The position numbers and the translations under genes were made by a program. Below the pieces are notes generated by a model. The model was given only the letters and a program-made list of their open reading frames with translations, searched no databases and was not told the DNA's origin. From SVTX01 sp045577415 (GTDB taxonomy: Bacteria; Bacillota; Clostridia; Oscillospirales; CAG-272): DNA of 64,000 nucleotides. The stretch spans positions 1 through 64,000 of the forward strand of contig JAZNII010000045.1 of NCBI GenBank assembly GCA_045577415.1. Reading direction: 5' to 3'. Shown one piece after another: positions 40,741-49,953 of this stretch. Positions within the stretch are counted from its first letter, which is position 1. Every line of letters begins with the position of its first letter.

Positions 40741-41934
40741 TTATTTGTATTCCAGCGCCAGAGCCTTGAAAGCCGGCAGAGCGCGTTCTACGCGTTCTTT
40801 ATCTACGCAATAAGCAATTCTGACGTAACCCTTGACGCCGAAATCGTCGCAGGGAACTACCAAAATTTCGTGCGCCTTCGCCTTCTCAAAGAATGCGTAT
40901 GCATCCTCCTCAAGCGCCTTGACGAAAAGATAAAACGCTCCGTCGGGCTTTACGCACTCATAGCCGTACTCGGTAAGAGCGTTGTAAAGCAGATCGCGAT
41001 TCTCTCGGTAGATCTCAATGTCCACCTTAGCGCCCTGACAACGGGCTATAACCTGCTGGAAGAGGCTGGGCGCGCAGACGTAGCCAAGCGATCTTCCCGC
41101 GCCGCAGACCGAAAGGTAGACCTCTTGAGCGTCTTTCATTTCGGGGCAGACCGCAATATATCCGATACGCTCACCGGGGAGGGAGAGGGATTTCGAGTAT
41201 GAATAGCAGACAAGGGTGTTCTTATAATAATTCATAAGATAAGGCACCTTGACGTCGGTGTAGACAAGCTCGCGGTAGGGTTCGTCGGCGATGAGGTAGA
41301 TAATTCTGCCGTATTCCTCCGACTTTTTCTTTAGTATCTCGCAGACCGCCGCGATGATTTCCTCACCGTAAACGACTCCGCTTGGGTTGTTGGGAGAGTT
41401 GATGATCACCGCTTTGGTGTTTTCATTGATCCTGCTCTCAAAATCTGCAACGTCTATCTGCAAGTCACCCTTGCGAGGCTTGCTTACCACGACCTTGCCG
41501 CCCGCGTTCTCAATAAATACGCGGTATTCGGTGAAGAAGGGAGCGAAAACGATACATTCGTCGTCCATACCTTCTTCAATGACTGCCTTAAGGCAGATCG
41601 AAAGGGAAGCCGCCGCGCCGCAGGTCATATAGATGTGGTTTGGGGTAATATTGACTCCAAAACGCTCCTTGATACTGTCGGCGATGACTCCTCTCACGTT
41701 AGCGTCGCCCTGCGCCGATGTGTAGCCGTGAAGCAGAACCGAGCTTTCGCTGTCAAGCAGCTGACGGATGGTGTCGTTGACCTCTTTTGGCGCGGGAACG
41801 CTGGGGTTGCCGAGACTGAAATCAAAGACATTCTCAGCGCCTATCTCCGCCGCGCGGGTCTTGCTGTATTCAAAAATTTCTCTTATTATTGAACGCTTGC
41901 TGCCAAGCGCGTACATTTTTTGATTTAATCCCAT
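40741..41934 (-). CDS. PLP-dependent class I/II aminotransferase
   Basis: 397 residues, fold type I. Seen: FSLGNPSVPAPKEVN, the PLP-ring stretch YMTCGAAASLSI, INSPNNPSGVVY, ADEPYRELVY with the Asp, and YSYSKSLSLPGERIGY with the Schiff-base Lys. It moves amino groups between an amino acid and a 2-oxo acid. At the end of the aryl-acid operon it is the natural candidate for exchanging aromatic amino acids with arylpyruvates; the specificity is inference. The ATG at 41934 has AGGTGA upstream. Confidence 0.9.
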   Translation of the reverse strand: MGLNQKMYALGSKRSIIREIFEYSKTRAAEIGAENVFDFSLGNPSVPAPKEVNDTIRQLLDSESSVLLHGYTSAQGDANVRGVIADSIKERFGVNITPNHIYMTCGAAASLSICLKAVIEEGMDDECIVFAPFFTEYRVFIENAGGKVVVSKPRKGDLQIDVADFESRINENTKAVIINSPNNPSGVVYGEEIIAAVCEILKKKSEEYGRIIYLIADEPYRELVYTDVKVPYLMNYYKNTLVCYSYSKSLSLPGERIGYIAVCPEMKDAQEVYLSVCGAGRSLGYVCAPSLFQQVIARCQGAKVDIEIYRENRDLLYNALTEYGYECVKPDGAFYLFVKALEEDAYAFFEKAKAHEILVVPCDDFGVKGYVRIAYCVDKERVERALPAFKALALEYK

Positions 41935-41950
41935 AATATCACCTGATATT

Positions 41951-42760
41951 TTAAATTCCAAGTAATTTCCTTGCGTTTCCGCTGAAGATTTTTTCCTCGG
42001 TCTCTTTTCCAAGACCAAACGATTTGAGTATCTCTACGTCGCCCGCTATATCGCTCCAAGGGGAGTCGGTTGCGAACAAGATCCTGTCCTCGCCGTGCTT
42101 TTCGACGATCTTGAAAAATTTCTCCTTGCCGATAAAGCGCAGAATATAAGCGGTGTCAAAATAGACGTCCTCGCCCGCGAGAATATCGTAGACCTCGTCT
42201 GTCATTTCATTAGCGCCTAAGTGTGCCAAAACGAATTTGCTGTGTCCCACCCTTTGAATGACCCTTTTCGCTCTTTCGGGAGCGCAACGGACGGGGAAAT
42301 CGGGGTAACCGTAGTCAACGCCTGTGTGGGCGGTGACGATAAGATCAAACTCCTTGGCACACTGAAGAATTTTGATATATCCCTCGTCGTCGATAAAAGT
42401 CTCCTGATAATCGGGGTGAATTTTCACTCCGAGAAATCCTTGCTCCTTGATCCACTTCATTTTGCCTCGGACATCCTCGCAATAAGGGTGAATTCCCGCA
42501 AATGAGACGATCTTTCCGCCGCTTTCGGCGTAATTTGCGTTGATCGACAGAGCAAAACGGTTGACACTTTCAAACTGTGCGGGGTTAGTCAGGACGGGGA
42601 GATTGACGGCAAGGTCGATCTTGGCATTTTCGATCCTTTTGATAAGTCCCGCCACACTTCCGTCGGAAAAGGGCGGGATATTGGCCTTTGCGGCAAGAAA
42701 ATCGATGGTTTTTTGCGCAATCTTGTCGGGAAAGGTATGCGCGTGAAAATCGATTATCAT
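41951..42760 (-). CDS. Amidohydrolase-2 family metal-dependent hydrolase
   Basis: 269 residues, TIM-barrel. Metal ligands: the His pair in DFHAHTF, His in VTAHTG, His in LAHLG, and Asp in FATDSPWSD. Family members hydrolyse amides or decarboxylate; the substrate here is unknown. It follows the ACT gene by 2 bases in the aryl-acid run, so a role on aryl acids or their conjugates is possible. Confidence 0.82.
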   Translation of the reverse strand: MIIDFHAHTFPDKIAQKTIDFLAAKANIPPFSDGSVAGLIKRIENAKIDLAVNLPVLTNPAQFESVNRFALSINANYAESGGKIVSFAGIHPYCEDVRGKMKWIKEQGFLGVKIHPDYQETFIDDEGYIKILQCAKEFDLIVTAHTGVDYGYPDFPVRCAPERAKRVIQRVGHSKFVLAHLGANEMTDEVYDILAGEDVYFDTAYILRFIGKEKFFKIVEKHGEDRILFATDSPWSDIAGDVEILKSFGLGKETEEKIFSGNARKLLGI

Positions 42761-42762
42761 TC

Positions 42763-43194
42763 TTACTGCTTGTTGGCGATCTGCTCGCAGGAAACGGTCT
42801 CGATGTTGTATTCTGCAAGGATAGCGTCAACCTTCTTGACGTCGGATGCCTTGAGAACTACGTAAGCTTCGCTATCTTCAACCGAAAGACCGTACATATA
42901 CTCGATATTTACGTCGCTCTGGTCGATAGCCTTGAGAAGCTCCTGAAGACTGCCCACCTTGTGGGGGATCTTAATAATAGAAACGTCGGAAAGCAGGGAA
43001 GAAAAGCCGTTTTCGGAGAGCTTTTCCTTGCCCACCTGTGGGTTATCAACGATAAGACGGAGCAGACCGAACTCGGTGGTGTCAGCCAGACTGAGAGAGA
43101 GAATGTTGACGTGGTTGTTCTTCAGAACGTTAAGAACCTCGCAAAGACGACCGGTTCTGTTTTCGATAAATACTGTTAACTGTTTTGCAAACAT
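42763..43194 (-). CDS. Double ACT-domain protein
   Basis: 143 residues with two ACT domains: QLTVFIENRTGRLCEVLNVL (about 5-70) and a second half starting near KVGSLQELLKAI. ACT domains bind amino acids; this stand-alone form commonly lies beside paaK and iorAB in anaerobes and may sense an aromatic amino acid. The ATG at 43194 follows GGAG; a hairpin-RBS cassette shared with plsY lies directly ahead. Confidence 0.9.
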   Translation of the reverse strand: MFAKQLTVFIENRTGRLCEVLNVLKNNHVNILSLSLADTTEFGLLRLIVDNPQVGKEKLSENGFSSLLSDVSIIKIPHKVGSLQELLKAIDQSDVNIEYMYGLSVEDSEAYVVLKASDVKKVDAILAEYNIETVSCEQIANKQ

Positions 43195-43200
43195 TATAAT

Positions 43201-43225
43201 CTCCATTCCGCCGCCGGCGGCGGCA
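43201..43225 (-). repeat. Hairpin plus ribosome-binding-site cassette of the ACT gene
   Basis: A GCCGCC/GGCGGC palindrome followed by AATGGAG (minus sense). It shares 12 contiguous bases and the stem with the plsY cassette at 21436-21461. Confidence 0.5.
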
Positions 43226-43268
43226 CAAATATATTTTGATGAATTTTGCCTTTAAGACAAGATCCGCA

Positions 43269-43325
43269 CGTGAAACAGTTAAATTCCTCATTAATAAGGA
43301 GTAACTTTCACGCAATTCTCCTTTA
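43269..43325 (-). promoter_or_regulatory. Possible leader peptide and hairpin upstream of the ACT gene
   Basis: On the minus strand, AAAGGAGA is followed 5 bases later by a GTG opening a 6-codon frame (Met-Lys-Val-Thr-Pro-Tyr, stop; 43311-43291). The same bases form a hairpin: CGTGAAA (43312-43306) with TTTCACG (43275-43269), with an inner TCCT/AGGA pairing. This layout resembles an attenuator. Tentative. Confidence 0.35.
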
Positions 43326-43335
43326 TCGTTTAAAA

Positions 43336-44634
43336 TTATACCAATTTACGCTTGTCGATAACGTGTACCGCTTTGCCCTCGCTTCGAACAAGAGTCTGAG
43401 GCTCAACGATCTTGATCTTGGCGTTGATGCCGAGAGATTGCTGAATGATGTGACCGATCTTCTTGGTGAGAGCCTCGATAGCTCTTACCTCGTCGGTGTA
43501 ATATTTCTGATCGACCTCTACCTGAATTTCAAGGGTGTCAAGGTTGTTTACACGGTCAACGATCATCATATAGTGGGGAGTGACCTCCTCAACGCCTATG
43601 AGCGCTGCTTCGACCTGGCTGGGGAATACGTTGACTCCGCGGATAATGAGCATATCGTCAACTCTGCCCTTGAAGCGGGAGATACGCGCGCTTGTTCTGC
43701 CGCACTCACAGGGAGAGCGGTCGATGCTTGTCAGATCCTTTGTTCTGTAACGGATAAGCGGGATGCCTTCCTTGGTAAGCGTTGTGAAGGCAAGCTCGCC
43801 CGTAACGCCCTCTGCGACGGGAGTGAGAGTTGCGCTGTCGAGGACCTCGGGGTAGAAATGATCCTCGCAAACGTGAAGTCCGTTGTGATAGTCACAGTCA
43901 CAGGCAACGCCGGGACCCATGACCTCGCTGAGACCGTAAATGTCGTAAGCCTTGATGCGAAGCTTCGACTCGATCTCGTGACGCATCTTTTCGGTCCAGG
44001 GTTCGGCTCCGCAGATAGCCGCCTTAAGCTTTATCTGGTCCATAAGTCCTTCGGATTCAAGCACCTCGGAGATGTGGAGCAAGTACGACGGCGTGCATGC
44101 GATCGCAGTCGTGCCGAAGTCTACCATCATAGTGGTCAGCTTTTTGGAGTTGCCTACGCTCATAGGAACTACGGTAGCACCGATCTTCTCTGCGCCGCCG
44201 TGCGCTCCGAGACCGCCCGTGAAAAGTCCGTAGCCGTAAGCTATCTGAATAATATCATTTTTGTCGATGCCTGCCATAGCAAAGCAACGCGCAACACATT
44301 CTGCCCAGACATCAAGATCGTGACGGGTATATCCGACGACCGTCGCCTTTCCCGTAGTGCCGCTGGAGGCGTGGATCCTTACTATTTGCGAGTTGGGAAC
44401 CGCGAAAAGTCCGAAGGGATAATTGTCTCTGAGATCGTCTTTGGTAGTGAAGGGAAGCTTGACTATGTCCTCAATGCTCTTGATGTCGCCGGGCATAAGT
44501 CCAACCCTCTGCATTTTTTTACGGTAGAACTCTACGTTATGATAAACGTAGTCCACCAGCTTTACGAGTCTAGCGCTTTGAATTACGCTCATTTCGTCGC
44601 GGCTCATACATTCTTTGGTTTCGTTCCAGATCAT
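43336..44634 (-). CDS. paaK: Phenylacetate-CoA ligase (second copy)
   Basis: 432 residues of the adenylate-forming PaaK type, making arylacetyl-CoA from the acid, ATP and CoA. Seen: the ATP motif IHASSGTTGKATVVGYT, YGYGLFTGGLGAHGG, ICGAEPWTEKMR, YGLSEVMGPGVACDC, IRYRTKDL, and the C-terminal RGVNVFPSQVE with the late Lys region. It lies 15 bases after iorB and is a clear paralogue of the gene at 46997. Run in reverse it could conserve energy as ATP from arylacetyl-CoA. Confidence 0.94.
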   Translation of the reverse strand: MIWNETKECMSRDEMSVIQSARLVKLVDYVYHNVEFYRKKMQRVGLMPGDIKSIEDIVKLPFTTKDDLRDNYPFGLFAVPNSQIVRIHASSGTTGKATVVGYTRHDLDVWAECVARCFAMAGIDKNDIIQIAYGYGLFTGGLGAHGGAEKIGATVVPMSVGNSKKLTTMMVDFGTTAIACTPSYLLHISEVLESEGLMDQIKLKAAICGAEPWTEKMRHEIESKLRIKAYDIYGLSEVMGPGVACDCDYHNGLHVCEDHFYPEVLDSATLTPVAEGVTGELAFTTLTKEGIPLIRYRTKDLTSIDRSPCECGRTSARISRFKGRVDDMLIIRGVNVFPSQVEAALIGVEEVTPHYMMIVDRVNNLDTLEIQVEVDQKYYTDEVRAIEALTKKIGHIIQQSLGINAKIKIVEPQTLVRSEGKAVHVIDKRKLV

Positions 44635-44649
44635 TTAAATCAGCCCCTT

Positions 44650-45216
44650 TTACGCTTCGTAGCCCTTTATGAAAGCTTCCTTGTTTATGTCGATAGTTTT
44701 TGCGGGAACGGTATTTTCGATTACCGAAAGCCAGGTTTCCCTGTCAAATCCGACGTGCTTTGCCGCAAAGCCCAAAACAACACTGTTGAGTACCTTGCTG
44801 TTGCCAAGCTCTTTGGCTATAGCCATTCCGTCGATGGAGATGACCTTGTGGTTTTCCACGAGTCCCTCGATTATGTTTTCGGGGTAGGTCTTCGCGCCGA
44901 TCACCACAGTCATAGGGTCGATTCGGCAATCGTTTAGCACGAGAACGCCATCCTTTTTGAGAAAATGAGAGTAGCGGAGCGCTTCGAGTCGCTCGAAGGC
45001 GATGATAACATCTGCCTGACCCTCCTCTACTACAGGCTCAAATACCTTTTCGCCGAAACGGACGAATGTAACCACGCTTCCGCCTCGCTGAGCCATACCG
45101 TGAACCTCGGAAATCTTTACGTCAAGACCCTGCTCGAGCGCCGTCTTGCCGATTATTCTGCTTGTGAGGAGCGTGCCTTGACCGCCGACTCCTACGATCA
45201 CTATATTCTTGGTCAT
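44650..45216 (-). CDS. iorB: Indolepyruvate:ferredoxin oxidoreductase, beta subunit
   Basis: 188 residues, the gamma-type domain of 2-oxoacid:ferredoxin oxidoreductases: IVIVGVGGQGTLLTSRIIGKTAL, EVHGMAQRGGSVVTFVRFG and ADVIIAFERLEALRY. It forms the enzyme with IorA, which converts arylpyruvates plus CoA to arylacyl-CoA, CO2 and reduced ferredoxin. The ATG at 45216 has AAAGGAGT at proper distance; a GTG 9 bases upstream touches that site. Confidence 0.94.
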   Translation of the reverse strand: MTKNIVIVGVGGQGTLLTSRIIGKTALEQGLDVKISEVHGMAQRGGSVVTFVRFGEKVFEPVVEEGQADVIIAFERLEALRYSHFLKKDGVLVLNDCRIDPMTVVIGAKTYPENIIEGLVENHKVISIDGMAIAKELGNSKVLNSVVLGFAAKHVGFDRETWLSVIENTVPAKTIDINKEAFIKGYEA

Positions 45217-45231
45217 ACCGATCACACTCCT

Positions 45232-46971
45232 TTATTTTTCAACTGTCTCAATAGCGCCGAATTTGCAGTAATTTTTGCAAAGTCCGCAACCGTTGCACAT
45301 AGTTTCGTCGATCTTGACCGTGCCGTCTGCCTGCTTGGTAATAGCGGGGCATCCGATGCTCATGCACATACCGCACTTGCGGCACTTTTCACTGTCAACT
45401 ACGCACTTGTTGGGGAACTTCTGTCCTTTGAGAAGAACGCAGGGAGATTTCGTGATAATAACGGTCAGCTCGTCGCTCTGCGTGCTTTCCTTGACGACCT
45501 TAGTCAGATCCTCAACGTCAAAAGCGTTGACCTCAATTACGTTCTTGACACCAACCGCGTGACAAAGCTCGACAAAATCGATGGAGTTTGTCTCTTCGCC
45601 CTTCAGCGTCTTGCCGGTAGCCGCGTGATCCTGATGACCTGTCATACCCGTGGTGCGGTTGTCAAGGATCATTACAGTACCCGTGGACTTGTTGTAAGCC
45701 ATGTTAATAAGCGAGTTTATACCTGTATGCAGGAAGGTGGAGTCACCGATGACCGCGACCCAATTCTTGATATAATCCTTGCCCTTTGCCTTTTCCATAC
45801 CGTGAAGCGCCGAAATGCTGGCGCCCATACAGATGGTGGTGTCAACAACGCCCAAAGGAGCAACTGCACCGAGGGTGTAGCAACCAATATCGCCCGACGC
45901 GTGTATCTTCAGCTTTTTAAGCACCGAGAATACGCTTCTGTGAGGGCAACCGGGGCAGAGAATGGGAGGACGCGCGGGAGCATCCTGCTTTTCAAAAACA
46001 ACGTCGCTCTCGCCGAGAACCGCCTTTTTAAGCATATTTACGCTGTATTCGCCCTGACGGGTAAAGCATTCCTTGCCTTTGACGTCAAAGCCCCAGGCGC
46101 GAACCTGCTCCTCAATAACGCTCTCAAGCTCCTCAAAAACGTAGACCGTCTCGACCTCTCTGCAGAAATCCTCAACAAGCTTTTTGGAAATAGGATTAAC
46201 GAGACCGAATTTCAGCACGCTTGCATTCGGGAATGCTTCCTTAACGTACTGATAAGCGATACCGCAGGTGATAAATCCAAGCTTTTTGTCGTTTATCTCA
46301 ATCTTATTTACGGGGAAAGAAGCCGCGTCGGATGCCATTCTGTTCTCACGAGCTTCAACGACGACGTGTCTTCCGACAGCCGACGCGGGCATCATAACGT
46401 ATTTAGGTACTTGACGGGTGTATTCCTTGTCGCTTACCTCGACTCTGTCGCAAAGCTCAACTGCGCTCTGGGAGTGAGCAAGCTTGGTGGTGGTGCGGAG
46501 AATTACGGGTGTGTCGTATTCCTCGCTCAACTGATAAGCGTACTTGACGAAATCCTTTGCCTCCTGGCTGTCGGAGGGTTCAAGGACGGGAACGTGCGCC
46601 GCGCGGGCGATCATTCTGGTGTCCTGCTCGTTCTGCGAGCTTGCCATACCGGGGTCGTCTGCAACGATGAATACAGAGCCGCCGTTAACGCCTGTGTAGG
46701 CGAAGGTGTAGAGGGGATCGCTTGCCACATTGAGACCAACGTGCTTCATACAAGCAAGAGAACGCACGCCTGCGATAGACGCGCCGATAGCAACCTCTGC
46801 CGCAACCTTTTCGTTGGGAGCCCACTCGGTGTAGACCTCGTCGTATTTTGCGAGATATTCGCTTATTTCGGTGCTGGGAGTTCCGGGGTATGCGCTGGAG
46901 ACCTTTACTCCCGCCTCATACGCGCCGCGGGCGATAGCCTCGTTACCCAGCATAATTGTCTTATCTGCCAT
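45232..46971 (-). CDS. iorA: Indolepyruvate:ferredoxin oxidoreductase, alpha subunit
   Basis: 579 residues. N-terminal pyrimidine-binding region (SSAYPGTPSTEISEYLA, EWAPNEKVAAEVAIGAS), the TPP-binding part (LCPGCPHRSVFSVL, GDIGCYTLG, VIGDSTFLHTGI, ILDNRTTGMTGHQDH), and two C-terminal 4Fe-4S motifs (CRKCGMCMSIGCP, CNGCGLCKNYC). The reaction oxidises arylpyruvates to arylacetyl-CoA, or runs in reverse as a reductive carboxylation. AAAGGA precedes the ATG. Operon partner of iorB. Confidence 0.96.
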   Translation of the reverse strand: MADKTIMLGNEAIARGAYEAGVKVSSAYPGTPSTEISEYLAKYDEVYTEWAPNEKVAAEVAIGASIAGVRSLACMKHVGLNVASDPLYTFAYTGVNGGSVFIVADDPGMASSQNEQDTRMIARAAHVPVLEPSDSQEAKDFVKYAYQLSEEYDTPVILRTTTKLAHSQSAVELCDRVEVSDKEYTRQVPKYVMMPASAVGRHVVVEARENRMASDAASFPVNKIEINDKKLGFITCGIAYQYVKEAFPNASVLKFGLVNPISKKLVEDFCREVETVYVFEELESVIEEQVRAWGFDVKGKECFTRQGEYSVNMLKKAVLGESDVVFEKQDAPARPPILCPGCPHRSVFSVLKKLKIHASGDIGCYTLGAVAPLGVVDTTICMGASISALHGMEKAKGKDYIKNWVAVIGDSTFLHTGINSLINMAYNKSTGTVMILDNRTTGMTGHQDHAATGKTLKGEETNSIDFVELCHAVGVKNVIEVNAFDVEDLTKVVKESTQSDELTVIITKSPCVLLKGQKFPNKCVVDSEKCRKCGMCMSIGCPAITKQADGTVKIDETMCNGCGLCKNYCKFGAIETVEK

Positions 46972-46996
46972 TATCGTAAAATCCTTTCGGTAGCTA

Positions 46997-48298
46997 TTAT
47001 TTAACGTTTCGGAGATCCTTGACTCTCTTTGCCTTGCCCTCAAAGCGCTGGAGGGTGTTGGGGGATTCGAGCATTATCTTTGCGTCAAGACCGAGAACTA
47101 TCTTAAGCTTATTTTTAAGTGTCTTTGAGATCTTTTCAAGAGTTGCGAAGGAGTCGGTTATGTGAGCAAGCTCGACCTTGACGGTAAGCTTATCGAGATA
47201 GCCCTCGCGCTCAAGCACAATTTCGTAGTGAGGGCCAAGCTCGTCGATGCTGAGAATGACCTCCTCGATCTGGCTGGGGAATACGTTGACTCCGCGGATC
47301 TTGAGCATATCGTCGCTTCTGCCCGAGAGGTTTTCCATACGGCAAAACGTTCTGCCGCACTTGCACTTCTCGTAGAAAAGTCTCGTTATATCCTTGGTTC
47401 TGTAACGGATAAGGGGAAGTCCCTCTTTTTTGATGCAGGTGATAACAAGCTCGCCCTGCTCGCCCGCGGGAAGCACCTCGCCGGTCTGGGGATCGATGAT
47501 CTCGGGGATGAAGAAATCCTCGTTGATGTGCATACCACAAACCTCAAGGCATTCGCCCGAAACACCGGGACCCATAAGCTCGCTCATTCCGTAGTTGGAT
47601 GTTATCTTGATGTCATCTCCCCAGTATTTGTGCATCTCCTCGCGCATAGCGTCGGTGAGAAGCTCGCTTCCGACAAGCGCTATCTTGATCTTAAGATCCT
47701 TTGCGGGGTCAAGACCCATCTCTCTCGCCACCTCGGCAAGACGGAGAGCGTAGGAGGGGGTAGCGACCAGCAGCGAGGTCTCAAAATCCTGCATATACAT
47801 TATCTGCTTTTCGGAGTTGCCCGTGGAGGAGGGAACGATAGCCGCGCCGATATTTTCAAGTCCGTAGTGAAGTCCGAGAGCGCCCGTGAACATTCCGTAG
47901 CCGAAGCAGATCTGCGCTACGTCACGGCTTGTAGCGCCGCCCATACAAGCGATACGCGACACGCACTCGGTCCAGGTCTCGAGGTCGCCCTGAGTGTAAC
48001 CGACGACGGTAGGCTTGCCCGTAGTACCGCTGGACGCGTGGATTCTCACGAGATCGTCCTTGGGAACCGCAAAAAGACCGAAGGGGTAGTTGTCTCTCAT
48101 ATCCTGCTTGGTGACGAATGGGAGCTTGGAGAGATCCTTCAAGGTCTTGATGTCCTCGGGTTTCACGCCTGCCTCGTCCATCTTTTTTCTGTAAGGCTCG
48201 ACCTTCTCGTATACGCGAGCGACGGTCTCCTGCAAGCGCTCAAGCTGTATTTTTTCGATTTCTTCTCTCGGAAGAGTTTCTTCTTTTGACCAGATCAT
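46997..48298 (-). CDS. paaK: Phenylacetate-CoA ligase (first copy)
   Basis: 433 residues, same motifs as the other copy: IHASSGTTGKPTVVGYT, CFGYGMFTGALGLHYG, ALVGSELLTDAMREEM, YGMSELMGPGVSGEC, IRYRTKDI and RGVNVFPSQIEEV. The two copies flank iorAB, so they may differ in aryl group (phenyl-, hydroxyphenyl- or indolyl-acetate) or in direction. GAAGGT lies before the ATG. Confidence 0.94.
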   Translation of the reverse strand: MIWSKEETLPREEIEKIQLERLQETVARVYEKVEPYRKKMDEAGVKPEDIKTLKDLSKLPFVTKQDMRDNYPFGLFAVPKDDLVRIHASSGTTGKPTVVGYTQGDLETWTECVSRIACMGGATSRDVAQICFGYGMFTGALGLHYGLENIGAAIVPSSTGNSEKQIMYMQDFETSLLVATPSYALRLAEVAREMGLDPAKDLKIKIALVGSELLTDAMREEMHKYWGDDIKITSNYGMSELMGPGVSGECLEVCGMHINEDFFIPEIIDPQTGEVLPAGEQGELVITCIKKEGLPLIRYRTKDITRLFYEKCKCGRTFCRMENLSGRSDDMLKIRGVNVFPSQIEEVILSIDELGPHYEIVLEREGYLDKLTVKVELAHITDSFATLEKISKTLKNKLKIVLGLDAKIMLESPNTLQRFEGKAKRVKDLRNVK

Positions 48299-48326
48299 TT
48301 TATTGTACCTTCACTGAATTTATGCT

Positions 48327-49871
48327 TTATTTTATTTCGCCCTCAAAAGGCTTGCCGAATGCGTTGTTAATTATTTCGTCGTCGGGTCTCTTGGTGCAGA
48401 GACTGACGATAACGGTGATTATCAGCGAGAATATCATACATATAACGCCGATAAGGGGAGAGCAGCCCACGCCGCTCTGAAGCGCAGTGCCAAAGTCGCA
48501 CGCCCAGCCGTTCTTGTCGAAGCCCAGCACGACTATAAGCGTCGCGGTAAGCACGAGGGAGCTGATTATCGATGTCCAGACCGCAGGCTTTGTTACTCGT
48601 TTCCAGATAACACCGAGGACGTAAGGACCCATAAAGCAGCCCGCAAGCGTACCCCAGCTAAGACCCATCATATAAGCGATAGCGGCGACCTCGAATTCCT
48701 CGTTGAGAATTGCGAGAATTACCGAGATAGCGACAAACACAAGACACAAAAGTCTCATGATGGTGTTGACCTTCTTGTCCTTCGCATCCTTGTTGATAGC
48801 GCCCTTGTAGATGTCAACTGCGATGACCGACGCGCTGGCAAGGGAGACAGACGAGAGCGTTGACATGCTTGCCGAAAGTATCAGCACGGCGATAACACCC
48901 ATAAGTCCCGCAGGGATAACTGTCTTCAACATAGAGGGAATTACGAGAGAATCCGAAACGCCCTGCGTCTCGGGGAAGAAATAACTGAGCGCGCCCGTGA
49001 AATAAGCGGCAAAGCCGATGATCAGTGCAAAGGCTGTGCTGACCACTATTCCTTGGGTTATCGCCTTTTTGTCGCGGATGGCGTAGTATTTATGTATCGT
49101 CTGGGGGAGCGCCCAAACGCCGAGAGATGTCAGCAGAGTAAGGGAGATCAGCGAGACGGTAGTGCCGTAGATCCCCGACGCGTTTTCATTTCCAAATGTG
49201 ATCCAAGTGAGATCGGGGTTATTTACAAGCTCGGAGATGTTCCAAGAAACGTTCTCATGATTCATAAAGCAGAAAATCATGCACACAACGCCGACTATCA
49301 TAATGATTCCCTGAATGAAATCCGACAGAGCGGTTGCGAAATATCCGCCGAAGAAAAGATAGAGAGCGGTAAGAGCCGCAAGGGCGATCATAACGATCCA
49401 GCCTTCAATGCCGAAGACCGTCTCAAAAAGGGCGCTGAGACCGTTGTAGACCGACGCGGAATAGGGGATCAGGAAAATAAAGATAACGATTGCGGAAAAG
49501 AGCTTGAGATTTTTGCTTCCATAGCGCTTTTCGAAAAATTCGGGCATTGTTTTCGCCTCAAGACGGCGGGTCATATTCTTGGTTCTCTTTGCAAGCACCA
49601 GCCAAGCGAAAAGCGTACCGATGATTGCGTTGCCAATGCCTATCCAAATTGCGGCAAGACCGAACTGCCTGCCGAACTGTCCCGCATAGCCGATGAAAAT
49701 GACGGCAGAGAAGTAGGTGGTGCCATAAGCGAAGGCGGTCATCCAGCCGTTAAGTCCTTTTTTGCCCGCCAGCAGGAAGTCGTCAACCGATCCCGAGCGG
49801 TTTTTCGTATATATAGCCACACCCACCATAGCGAGCGCGTAAATAGCTAAAATCAGATAATCCCAAAACAT
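48327..49871 (-). CDS. Sodium:solute symporter family transporter
   Basis: 514 residues with about 13 membrane helices, SSS family: LILAIYALAMVGVAIYTKNR, DDFLLAGKKGLNGWMTAFAYGTTYFSAVIFIGYAG, the SSS signature around FGGYFATALSDFIQG, and ILSASMSTLSSVSLASASVIAVDIYK with the sodium-site serines. As first gene of the aryl-acid operon it may import or export arylacetates or aromatic amino acids; the family also carries proline, acetate and others. The ATG at 49871 follows AGGGGA. Confidence 0.88.
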   Translation of the reverse strand: MFWDYLILAIYALAMVGVAIYTKNRSGSVDDFLLAGKKGLNGWMTAFAYGTTYFSAVIFIGYAGQFGRQFGLAAIWIGIGNAIIGTLFAWLVLAKRTKNMTRRLEAKTMPEFFEKRYGSKNLKLFSAIVIFIFLIPYSASVYNGLSALFETVFGIEGWIVMIALAALTALYLFFGGYFATALSDFIQGIIMIVGVVCMIFCFMNHENVSWNISELVNNPDLTWITFGNENASGIYGTTVSLISLTLLTSLGVWALPQTIHKYYAIRDKKAITQGIVVSTAFALIIGFAAYFTGALSYFFPETQGVSDSLVIPSMLKTVIPAGLMGVIAVLILSASMSTLSSVSLASASVIAVDIYKGAINKDAKDKKVNTIMRLLCLVFVAISVILAILNEEFEVAAIAYMMGLSWGTLAGCFMGPYVLGVIWKRVTKPAVWTSIISSLVLTATLIVVLGFDKNGWACDFGTALQSGVGCSPLIGVICMIFSLIITVIVSLCTKRPDDEIINNAFGKPFEGEIK

Positions 49872-49924
49872 TGTAAAAGTCCCCTGTGAAAATGCTCTGT
49901 TCTCCATAAAAAAGAATAGAAATA

Positions 49925-49953
49925 TTATATCACAAGGAGCGAGATTTGTCAAT
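49925..49953 (-). promoter_or_regulatory. Consensus promoter of the aryl-acid operon
   Basis: Minus strand TTGACA (49948-49953), a 17-base spacer, TGA and TATAAT (49925-49930). Confidence 0.88.

Noticed and set aside
43246..47004. Long plus-strand frames (563 and 679 codons) opposite paaK and iorAB
   Set aside because: Opposite-strand shadows; the minus-strand products carry full family motifs and the plus-strand translations match nothing known.
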